Shown here: positions 1 to 5,919 of the stretch, piece after piece
Layout: each line of letters begins with the position of its first letter
How positions within the stretch are numbered: the stretch's first letter is position 1
Assembly (NCBI GenBank): GCA_016187325.1
Contig: JACPJY010000103.1
Coordinates: forward strand, 1-13,134
Reading direction: 5' to 3'
Length of the DNA stretch: 13,134 bases
From: Rhodospirillales bacterium
Lineage (GTDB): Bacteria; Pseudomonadota; Alphaproteobacteria; Rhodospirillales; Casp-alpha2
Position numbers and translations under genes: made by a program
The notes under the pieces: generated by a model
What the model was told of the DNA's origin: nothing
What the model saw: only the letters and a program-made list of their open reading frames with translations
Databases searched by the model: none

Positions 1-604
1 CGCCGAGGCCGGGCGCCGACACCACCACCACCGTGTGCGCCGCCTGCACCACGTCGACCTCGTCCTGGCCGACGCCGACAGTCTCGACGAAGATCAGCTC
101 GAAGCCGGCGGCGTCGAGCACGTCGACGGCCTCCAACGATGCCCGGGCGAGGCCGCCGAGGGCGCCGCGCGTCGCCATGGAGCGGATGAACACGCCGTCG
201 TCGCCGGTGAGCTCGCTCATCCGTATCCGGTCGCCGAGGATGGCGCCGCCGGAGAACGGACTCGACGGGTCGATGGCGACGACGCCGACCGTGCGGCCTT
301 GGGCGCGCACGGCCTTCGCCAGGCAGGTGACGAGGGTGGACTTGCCGCTGCCGGGGACGCCGGTGATGCCGACCACGTGGGCGCGCCCGGCCAGGCGGTA
401 GATCTCGGCGAGCGCCTCGCGGCTCTCCGGCTTGGCGGCCTCGGCGAGCGAGATCATGCGCGCGATCGCCCTCGTCTCGCGCCTGAGCACGCCGGCGACC
501 AGCGCCATCGCCGGGTCGGGGTTCCTGGGAGACTTTTTGACATCGGGATTTTTGGCGGCGGATTTCCTGCGCGCCGTTTTCCTTTTGGCTTTGCGCGGGC
601 TCAT
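1..604 (-). CDS. meaB: MeaB/ArgK-family GTPase, acyl-CoA mutase chaperone (partial, 3' end outside window)
   Basis: G3E-type P-loop GTPase that loads and protects the adenosylcobalamin cofactor of B12-dependent acyl-CoA mutases. The 201 visible residues open with a Lys/Arg-rich tail (about 1-30), then the family's N-terminal helices and a Walker A loop, GITGVPGSGKST, at 79-90. A GVVAIDPSSPFSGGAILGDR stretch follows at 107-126, then RSMATRGALGG (141-151) and the ETVGVGQDEVDVV switch region (174-186), all hallmarks of MeaB/ArgK. The C-terminal part lies beyond the left edge. The ATG at 604-602 overlaps the stop of the upstream ligase gene as ATGA, so the two are probably translationally coupled. 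Its partner is likely the mutase whose B12 subunit is encoded at 2189-2656. Family assignment is firm; the exact mutase served is inference. Confidence 0.93.
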   Translation of the reverse strand, partial: MSPRKAKRKTARRKSAAKNPDVKKSPRNPDPAMALVAGVLRRETRAIARMISLAEAAKPESREALAEIYRLAGRAHVVGITGVPGSGKSTLVTCLAKAVRAQGRTVGVVAIDPSSPFSGGAILGDRIRMSELTGDDGVFIRSMATRGALGGLARASLEAVDVLDAAGFELIFVETVGVGQDEVDVVQAAHTVVVVSAPGLG

Positions 605-2019
605 GAGGCGACCGTTTGCCTAAGGGATCGGAACAGGTCGCGGTCGTCGACGACGCGGCGGGCCTTGAAGTCGGTGCGCGGGATGACGCCGGCCGCCACC
701 ACTTCGACCCGGGCGCGCACGCCGAGGGTGCGGCTCAACGCCCGCTCGGCTTCGGCCTTCAGGGCGGCGGTGGCATTTTTCGCGTAAACCTGCTCCTTGG
801 CGTCGATCTGCACCAGCAGCTCGTCCATGGCGCCGTCGCGGGTAATGACGATGCGGTGCTCGCCGCCGTAGCCGGCGAGCTGGTTAAGGACGCCGTCGAT
901 GGCGCTGGGATAGATGTTCTCGCCGCGGATGATGAACATGTCATCGATGCGACCGTAGATGCCGTTCGGCAGCCGCGGATAGGTGCGGCCGCACGGGTTG
1001 TCGCGGCCGTCCGTCCAATGGGTGAGGTCGCCGGAGACGAGGCGGATCATCGGCTGCGAGGTGCGCTCCAGATGCGTGTAGACCGGCGTGCCCTGCTGGC
1101 CCCAGCCGACGCGGCGGAAATTTTTCGGGTCGCAGACCTCGGCGTAGACCATGTCCTGCCACAGCAGCATGCCGTCAGTCTGCTTCGTGCCGGCACAATT
1201 CACCCACGGCGTCATCTCGGCCATGGAGCCGCAGTCGATCACCGGCGCGCCGTAGATGTCCTCGATGCGGGCGCGGACGCTCGGGATCGAGGCGCCGGGC
1301 TCGCCGGAGAAGAACAGGAGTCTCAACTTGAAATCGCGCGGATTTATTTTTTCCTCCCTCGCGACCTCGGCCAAGTGCAACGCGTAGCTGGGCGTGCCGT
1401 AGAACGCGGTCGGCGTCATCAGCTTCATCCACAACGCGGCGCGCGCCGTCATGCCGGTGGCGCCGGCGCCGAACGGGAAGCATTTGGCGCGCAGCCGTTC
1501 CGCCCCGGCGAGCGTCGCCCACGAGCCCATGTAGAGGCTGAACACGGCGCCGATGAACACCGTATCGCCGGGCCGGAGCCCCATCGCCCACATGACGCGG
1601 GCGTGGTTGTTGGCGATGGTTTGCCAGTCGTCGCGGCCGATGGCGAAGGCGGTCGGCCGCCCCGTCGTGCCCGAGGTGCCGTGGATGTGGTGGACCTCTG
1701 ATTCAGGTATGCACAGGTAGTCGCCGAACGGCTGGGCGCGCTCTTGCGCGGCGCGCAGCTCTGCCTTGGTGGTCACCGGCACCCGCTCGAAGTCGTCGAG
1801 ACTCTTTATATGGTCGGGGTGGACGCCGGCCTCGTCCCATTTCCGCTTGTAGAACGGCGCGCGGTCGTAGGCGTAGCGCATCACCTGTTGCAGGCGTTTC
1901 AGGATAGCGCGCTCGCGCTCGCCGGGCGCCATCGTCTCGCGCGTCTTGAACCCGTAGCGGCTTGTCGCGTCCGGCAGATAGCCGTCGTCGTAGGCCGGCG
2001 GGAACGACCAGGATTCCAT
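601..2019 (-). CDS. PaaK-type acyl-CoA ligase (AMP-forming, phenylacetate-CoA ligase family)
   Basis: Adenylate-forming enzyme that activates a carboxylic acid with ATP and CoA. Its 472 residues are close to the usual PaaK length. The PaaK-type start region (LQQVMRYAYDRAPFYKRKW, 43-61) is followed by the phosphate loop HGTSGTTGRPTAF at 113-125. CGSMAEMTPW is at 263-272, SGDLTHW at 329-335, and the hinge motif YGRIDDMFIIRGENIYPS at 355-372. The C-terminal domain has IPRTDFKARR, with Lys452 as the likely adenylation lysine. The neighbours are a mutase B12 subunit upstream and a MeaB GTPase downstream (4-base ATGA overlap). The substrate is therefore more likely an acid destined for carbon-skeleton rearrangement than phenylacetate; no other phenylacetate genes are visible. 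Substrate is inference. Confidence 0.92.
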   Translation of the reverse strand: MESWSFPPAYDDGYLPDATSRYGFKTRETMAPGERERAILKRLQQVMRYAYDRAPFYKRKWDEAGVHPDHIKSLDDFERVPVTTKAELRAAQERAQPFGDYLCIPESEVHHIHGTSGTTGRPTAFAIGRDDWQTIANNHARVMWAMGLRPGDTVFIGAVFSLYMGSWATLAGAERLRAKCFPFGAGATGMTARAALWMKLMTPTAFYGTPSYALHLAEVAREEKINPRDFKLRLLFFSGEPGASIPSVRARIEDIYGAPVIDCGSMAEMTPWVNCAGTKQTDGMLLWQDMVYAEVCDPKNFRRVGWGQQGTPVYTHLERTSQPMIRLVSGDLTHWTDGRDNPCGRTYPRLPNGIYGRIDDMFIIRGENIYPSAIDGVLNQLAGYGGEHRIVITRDGAMDELLVQIDAKEQVYAKNATAALKAEAERALSRTLGVRARVEVVAAGVIPRTDFKARRVVDDRDLFRSLRQTVAS

Positions 2020-2058
2020 GGATCACCTGCTCCTAGCGCTGGCCGGCGGCATATCGTA

Positions 2059-2164
2059 AGGCACCCCCACCCCATCCCTCCCCCATCGAGGGGGAGGGGG
2101 CAAGCACCGATTGTTGCCACAATTTCCCTCCCCCCTTGCGGGGGAGGGCCAGGGTGGGGGGTGA
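2059..2164. repeat. Palindromic intergenic repeat with two G/C hairpins
   Basis: Two hairpins of the same design lie between the mutase B12-subunit gene and the ligase gene. Hairpin 1 pairs ccctccccc (2076-2084) with gggggaggg (2090-2098) over a 5-base loop. Hairpin 2 pairs 2126-2134 with 2140-2148 over a 5-base loop. The outer arms (cacccccacccc at 2062-2073 and agggtggggggtg at 2151-2163) are nearly inverted copies of each other, so the whole unit is a nested imperfect palindrome with a short AT-richer centre (about 2106-2125). Such units are common as dispersed intergenic repeats in alphaproteobacteria, and this one probably has many genomic copies. It may stabilise or partly terminate the mRNA inside this operon. 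Confidence 0.85.
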
Positions 2165-2188
2165 CCCAGGCATTTCCAATTCCAGATC

Positions 2189-2656
2189 CTAGCGAGGCCC
2201 GCGTTCCGCGACAACGCGGCGCAGCGTCGCGACGATCGCGTCCGGGGTCGAGTCCTGCAGCAGCACCTCGGCGACGCCGCGCTTCTTCAGCTCTCTCACG
2301 TCGTCATCGGGGATGACGCCGCCGGCGACAACGGCGATGTCTTGGGCCTTTTCGTTCGCGAGCAGCCGCAGGATTGCCGGGATGATGGTCATGTGGGCGC
2401 CGGACAAGAGACTGACGCCGAGCACGTCGACGTCCTCTTGGACGGCGGCCTCGACCACCTCGGCCGGGGTACGGTGCAGCCCGGAGTAGACCACGTCCAT
2501 GCCGGCGTCGCGCAGGCAGCGGGCGACCACTTTGACGCCGCGGTCGTGGCCGTCGAGGCCGACCTTGGCCAGCAGCACCCGGATCACTGGGGGGGCGGCC
2601 TTCGCTTTCGTTTTCGGCCCCGGCTTGGGTTTCGTCCTGGCCTTCGCCTTGCTCAT
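2189..2656 (-). CDS. Cobalamin-binding small subunit of an acyl-CoA mutase
   Basis: A 155-residue stand-alone B12-binding domain, homologous to the C-terminal domain of methylmalonyl-CoA mutase. It has the base-off/His-on motif DxHxxG (D35, H37, G40 in LAKVGLDGHDRG), then LGVSLLSGAH at 79-88, and VAGGVIPDDD at 110-119 for the nucleotide tail. Residues 3-21 are a Lys/Pro/Ala-rich linker. A free B12 subunit is typical of heterodimeric mutases of the isobutyryl-CoA or 2-hydroxyisobutyryl-CoA type and of archaeal MCM; the large subunit is not in the window. The ATG at 2656-2654 overlaps the carbonic anhydrase stop as ATGA. The same frame stays open upstream, inside that gene, but the overlap and domain boundary fix this start. 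Which mutase it belongs to is inference. Confidence 0.9.
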   Translation of the reverse strand: MSKAKARTKPKPGPKTKAKAAPPVIRVLLAKVGLDGHDRGVKVVARCLRDAGMDVVYSGLHRTPAEVVEAAVQEDVDVLGVSLLSGAHMTIIPAILRLLANEKAQDIAVVAGGVIPDDDVRELKKRGVAEVLLQDSTPDAIVATLRRVVAERGPR

Positions 2657-3294
2657 CGCTTCGCCCCCGTCTTCGCCTCTCTGGCTCCCGGGGCGGCGGC
2701 GCCCTTTGCTCCCGGGGCTGCCGCCCCGATGGCGACCCTGTCGGCAGGCGGGCGGTAGCCATCGACGCGGCCGATGCCGGCCTCGAGATACCTTTGCGCC
2801 ATCGCCCAGTATTCCGGCGGCACGTGGGCGATCATGTCTCGCTCCTGGTCGCCGCAGTCGCGGACGAAGCGCGCCGGCTTGCCCGCCCACAGTTGGCCGG
2901 CCTTCACCACCTTGCCGGGCGTAATCAGGCCGCCGGCGGCGACCATGGCGCCCGATTCCACGACCGCGCCGTCCATGATGCACGCCTGCATGCCGATGAA
3001 AGAGCGGTCCTCGAGCGTGCAGGCGTGGATGATCGCCGAATGGCCGATGGTCACGTCGTCGCCGATGAAGGTGCCGTACTTGCGGGAATCGACGTGGATG
3101 ACGGTGGCGTCCTGGACGTTGACGCGGCGGCCGATGCGGATGACGTTCATGTCGCCGCGCACCACGCAGGCGAACCAGATGTTGGTCTCGGCGCCGATCT
3201 CGACGTCGCCGATGACGGTGGCCGTGGGCGCCAGGAACACGCCGGCGTCGATGGTGGGCCAGATGCCCTTGTAGGGCAGGATGTTGTCAGCCAT
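2653..3294 (-). CDS. Gamma-class carbonic anhydrase family protein
   Basis: Left-handed beta-helix hexapeptide-repeat protein of the gamma carbonic anhydrase/YrdA/PaaY group, expected to be a trimer with zinc between subunits. Conserved residues include GDVEIGAETNIWFACVVRGD (29-48) and NVQDATVIHVD (59-69). GDDVTIGHSAIIHAC follows at 78-92. His67, His85 and His90 sit where the three zinc ligands are expected, and GKP at 138-140 is typical of the C-terminal end. Length is 213 residues against about 170-190 usual; the extra is an Ala/Gly/Pro tail (about 189-213) encoded by a short near-repeat. The start is the Met of MADNILPYKG, preceded by AAGGGA about 8 bases upstream; a longer in-frame reading runs back into the hydrolase gene and is rejected. 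Whether it hydrates CO2 or acts on a CoA ester, as suggested for PaaY, is open. Confidence 0.9.
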   Translation of the reverse strand: MADNILPYKGIWPTIDAGVFLAPTATVIGDVEIGAETNIWFACVVRGDMNVIRIGRRVNVQDATVIHVDSRKYGTFIGDDVTIGHSAIIHACTLEDRSFIGMQACIMDGAVVESGAMVAAGGLITPGKVVKAGQLWAGKPARFVRDCGDQERDMIAHVPPEYWAMAQRYLEAGIGRVDGYRPPADRVAIGAAAPGAKGAAAPGAREAKTGAKR

Positions 3295-3311
3295 CGGACG
3301 ATTCCCTTGCC

Positions 3312-4025
3312 TCAGCCCCCGCGGGCGAGCCAGTAACGGAGCACGGCGCTGACCGTGCGCGGCCGTTCCAACGGCGCCAAGTGGCCGCAATCCTCGACCA
3401 CCACCAGCGACGCGCGCGGAATTTCCGCCGCCATTTCCTCATGCAACGGCAAGGGCGTCAAGGCGTCCTGGCGGCCGCACAGGATAAGCGTCGGGCACGT
3501 GATCTTGCCGAGGTCGGCGCGCCCGTCGGCACGGCCGAGGATGGCGTGCTGCTGGCGGCGGTAGGCGTCGGGCCCGACGTTGGCGGCCGAGGCCTGGACG
3601 ACGCCGACCAGCGCCTCGTCGGCCAGCCGATCATGGTGGATCAGCATCGGCAGCAGCCGCGTGGTGACGCCCTTGAAGTCGCCGTGCTCGAGCTGGCTCA
3701 GGAGCGCATAGCGGCGGCTGCGCTGCGCCTCGTCGTCGGTGCGCGACGAGGTGTCGATCAACGCCAGCCGCGTCACCCGCCCCGGCGCCTGGCGCATGAT
3801 CTCCTGCGCCACGTAGCCGCCCATGGAGAGGCCGGCGAGGGCGAACTTCCCGGGCGCCGCCTTCAGCACCCGCGCCGCCATGGCGGCGATGGTGTCGTCG
3901 CGGGTCAGATCGGCGACGGTCGCGTCGGCGACGTCGGCGAGGGTCCGTGTCTGGTGCGCCCACAGCGCGGCGTCGCACAACAGCCCCGGCAGCAGGACTA
4001 GCGGCGTCTTTTTCGCTTTCGCCAT
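3312..4025 (-). CDS. Alpha/beta-fold hydrolase
   Basis: A 237-residue single-domain alpha/beta hydrolase. The first strand and oxyanion region read PLVLLPGLLCDAALW (8-22). The nucleophile elbow is GLSMGG (65-70) with Ser67, the acid is Asp187 in LCGRQDALTP, and the base is His215 in EDCGHLAPLERP, so the full catalytic triad is visible. There is no signal peptide, so it is cytosolic. It is 10 bases downstream of the cysteine hydrolase and 17 bases upstream of the carbonic anhydrase gene, clearly in the same operon. It could cleave an ester, lactone or thioester in the pathway that feeds the mutase; the substrate cannot be read from sequence. Confidence 0.9.
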   Translation of the reverse strand: MAKAKKTPLVLLPGLLCDAALWAHQTRTLADVADATVADLTRDDTIAAMAARVLKAAPGKFALAGLSMGGYVAQEIMRQAPGRVTRLALIDTSSRTDDEAQRSRRYALLSQLEHGDFKGVTTRLLPMLIHHDRLADEALVGVVQASAANVGPDAYRRQQHAILGRADGRADLGKITCPTLILCGRQDALTPLPLHEEMAAEIPRASLVVVEDCGHLAPLERPRTVSAVLRYWLARGG

Positions 4026-4035
4026 CGCCCGGCCG

Positions 4036-4620
4036 TCACTTGATCATGGAAAGGAGTTCCTTGAACTCCGGCGTGCCGGCGCGGCCCAGCCATTCGAACA
4101 CCACCATCTCGGTGGTGACGATGCCGGCGCCGGCGGCGCCGAGGCGGTCGAGGCAGGCCTTCTCGCTCTCCGGCGTGCGCGACGAGGTGGCGTCGGTGAC
4201 GACGAAGATCTCGTAGCCCTGCTCCATCAGGTCGACGCCGGTCTGCATGACGCAGATGTGGGCCTCCATGCCGACGATCACCGCCTGGCGGCGGCCGAGC
4301 GCCTTGAAGCGCGCGGCGAACGGCTTCTCGTTCATGCAGCTGAAGTGCATCTTCTTGATCACCGTGCCGGCTTTCGCGAGCTCGCGCAGCTCCGGCACGA
4401 TGTGGCCGAGGCCCTTCGGATACTGCTCGGTGAGCAGGATCGGGATTTTCAGCTTCTTGGCCGCCGTCATCAGGGTCTGGGTGTTGCGGATGACGCGGGC
4501 CGGCGCCTGCATCGCCGGCACCAGGCGTTCCTGGACGTCGATCACGATCAGGCACGACTGATCGGCCTTGATCAGCATCGGGAATACGATCAGGCACGAC
4601 TGATCGGCCTTGATCAGCAT
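4036..4620 (-). CDS. Cysteine hydrolase, isochorismatase-like (YcaC type), with duplicated N-terminus
   Basis: Isochorismatase-fold amidohydrolase of 194 residues. The catalytic triad is visible: Asp28 in LIVIDVQ, a Lys at 89-90 (TVIKKMHFSC), and Cys123 in GMEAHICVMQTG, with the usual cis-peptide neighbourhood. TDATSSRTPESE (142-153) and IVTTEMVVFEWL (167-178) match YcaC-like hydrolases. The first 14 residues (MLIKADQSCLIVFP) repeat immediately as MLIKADQSCLIV plus IDVQ, because of a perfect 42-bp tandem repeat at the DNA level. The start at 4620 is favoured since AAAGGAG lies 9 bases ahead; the Met at 4578 has no such signal but would restore the normal family length. It is the first gene of the minus-strand set. 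Substrate unknown. Confidence 0.88.
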   Translation of the reverse strand: MLIKADQSCLIVFPMLIKADQSCLIVIDVQERLVPAMQAPARVIRNTQTLMTAAKKLKIPILLTEQYPKGLGHIVPELRELAKAGTVIKKMHFSCMNEKPFAARFKALGRRQAVIVGMEAHICVMQTGVDLMEQGYEIFVVTDATSSRTPESEKACLDRLGAAGAGIVTTEMVVFEWLGRAGTPEFKELLSMIK

Positions 4621-4627
4621 CGGGAAT
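4544..4627. repeat. Perfect 42-bp tandem duplication (two copies) across the start of the cysteine hydrolase gene
   Basis: Copy 1 is 4544-4585 and copy 2 is 4586-4627, identical at every base. The unit begins acgatcaggcacgactg and ends agcatcgggaat on the plus strand. It is 14 codons, so the reading frame is kept. Both copies carry an ATG (4578 and 4620), but only the upstream one sits behind a ribosome binding site. The absence of any divergence means the event is recent or is an assembly error. Confidence 0.97.
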
Positions 4628-4629
4628 GG

Positions 4630-4636
4630 CTCCTTT
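4630..4636 (-). promoter_or_regulatory. Ribosome binding site of the cysteine hydrolase
   Basis: AAAGGAG on the minus strand, 9 bases from the ATG at 4620. It lies just outside the 42-bp duplication, so it serves the outer, duplicated start and not the inner ATG at 4578. Confidence 0.75.
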
Positions 4637-4826
4637 CGGGCGGCTGGCGACGGGTGGCGGGCGGTCGGTGCCACGCAACTGGCCGAAAAATGGTCCGATG
4701 GTCCGGAACGTTACCGGAATCCTGAGCCAGACTGTAATTCCTAGTGCCCATGTGAGCCATTCCGAATTATAGTATTTTAACTAGAAAACGGATGTATCAG
4801 GAATCCTTACAATTGTAGGCCGGATT

Positions 4827-5699
4827 ATGGCGTACGATATTCTAAGCCACGTAAGATCGCTGGAAGAACTCCACCGTATTATCGAAGAGAATCCGGTTTC
4901 CGGCGCCTGGGAAGCCGAAAAACGTATTGTCACCGAGGTTCGCGCTGTCGTCGATAAAATCTCCAAAGACGCGGAAAAAGTAATAGCCCAAGTCTACAAT
5001 GATGCCCATTCGACGGCGATCAAGTTAACACAGGAAGCGGAGCGCACTGTCCAAAGAATCAACAAAAATTCAGCGAGAATTGCGGCTGATTTCCTTCGCG
5101 ACGCAGATGCGGCGGACGGTAGGAGCACCAAAGAAAACGCCCTCGCGGCCAGCAAAATCCTCAAGGCAGCCGAAAGGACGACCGCCGAGCTGAACCAAAG
5201 AGCGGAAGAATCGGTCTCCAGGATTACTAAAAAAGCAGAAGAAGCGGCTTTCAAGGTCAAACGAGCTGTCGATTCCGCGACCGGGCATTTGGCCGACGTC
5301 GAAAAAGACGTGGTAAAAAGAATTTCCAGGGCGGGAAAGGGTGCTACATCCAGATTCTCGGCTTCCGCGGCAAGCAATGGTCGGGATGAGGCGGCGGTTA
5401 AAGAGGCCCAGTTGGCGGCGGCAGAAGTCATCAAGAACCTCGCCCTGGCGGCGGATAGGGTGAACCTGGAAGCAAAGAAAGCCTCCGCCCAGCTTCAAGA
5501 AGCGGCCGAAGAAGCGTTAATTGCGGTGAGGAAGGCTGCCACCGAGGCGGCTAAATCGGTCCATATGTCGATTGACGACGCCAACGAAAAAATCCTGCAA
5601 GTCACCAGCGACGCGATCCGGGTGATAGTAGGCGAAGAAGAGGCGACCTTCTTCGACCTGAAGCCCATGAAGGAAAAATGGGCTAACCGGAAGTGGTAG
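4827..5699 (+). CDS. Unrecognised protein made of 11-residue (hendecad) helical repeats
   Basis: I do not recognise this 290-residue protein. After a short head (about 1-45, with SLEELHRIIEENPVSGAWEA) it is almost wholly Ala/Glu/Lys/Arg-rich helix with a strict 11-residue period. In residues 111-176 a hydrophobic residue opens each unit (I111, L122, I133, V144, L155, I166), for example ILKAAERTTAE then LNQRAEESVSR. A second phased block runs from 201 to 266 (V201, V212, L223, V234, V245, I256). A Ser/Gly/Asn-rich break lies near 169-188, and the tail is charged with aromatic residues (FFDLKPMKEKW). There is no Cys, signal peptide or membrane segment. Hendecads occur in right-handed coiled coils and in lipid-surface-binding amphipathic helices. 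Its G+C is visibly lower than that of its neighbours. The start has only a weak ribosome binding site. It is divergent from the hydrolase operon. Confidence 0.8.
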   Translation: MAYDILSHVRSLEELHRIIEENPVSGAWEAEKRIVTEVRAVVDKISKDAEKVIAQVYNDAHSTAIKLTQEAERTVQRINKNSARIAADFLRDADAADGRSTKENALAASKILKAAERTTAELNQRAEESVSRITKKAEEAAFKVKRAVDSATGHLADVEKDVVKRISRAGKGATSRFSASAASNGRDEAAVKEAQLAAAEVIKNLALAADRVNLEAKKASAQLQEAAEEALIAVRKAATEAAKSVHMSIDDANEKILQVTSDAIRVIVGEEEATFFDLKPMKEKWANRKW

Positions 5700-5820
5700 C
5701 CATTGGCTAGAGCCGTCGGCCCGGATTCTCCCGGCCCCCGAATTGCGGCCGATCGGCGCCGGGCGGCCAAGATCGCCGGAATTCCGGTGGTTGCGGACGC
5801 GCTGGCGCCGGCTTCGGGCA

Positions 5821-5848
5821 TTGACTTGGGCAGACCAACGCCTAAACT
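5821..5848 (+). promoter_or_regulatory. Candidate sigma-70 promoter of the helicase gene
   Basis: TTGACT (5821-5826), a 16-base spacer, then TAAACT (5843-5848). This would start transcription near 5855, about 65 bases before the chosen helicase ATG, and inside the in-frame upstream extension, which argues against the longer protein. A perfect TTGACA at 5858-5863 has no good -10 partner. Confidence 0.4.
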
Positions 5849-5919
5849 CCCGCCGAATTGACATATCTCTACAAAAACCGGGCGGCCGCACCTGCCCCCG
5901 CCCCGAAGATGCATCAAGA

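Noticed and set aside
616..1701. Long plus-strand open frame opposite the ligase gene
   Set aside because: It is a high-G+C shadow with Ala/Gly/Arg/His-rich composition and no domain; the minus-strand ligase is clear.
2059..2164. CRISPR-like repeats
   Set aside because: Only two short hairpin units with no regular spacers and no cas genes; it fits a dispersed intergenic palindrome.
2657..2983. Longer form of the mutase B12 subunit starting inside the carbonic anhydrase gene
   Set aside because: The extra residues are an antisense-like, Arg/Gly-rich out-of-frame reading of the carbonic anhydrase; the ATGA overlap gives a natural start.
4766..4771. TATAAT on the minus strand as promoter of the hydrolase operon
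   Set aside because: The hexamer is perfect, but no -35-like sequence lies 16-18 bases upstream, and the region is AT-rich enough to give it by chance. Kept only as a possibility.
5743..5919. In-frame 59-residue N-terminal extension of the helicase
   Set aside because: It is Arg/Pro-rich with no domain, contains a plausible promoter, and homology begins at MSFADLGL.
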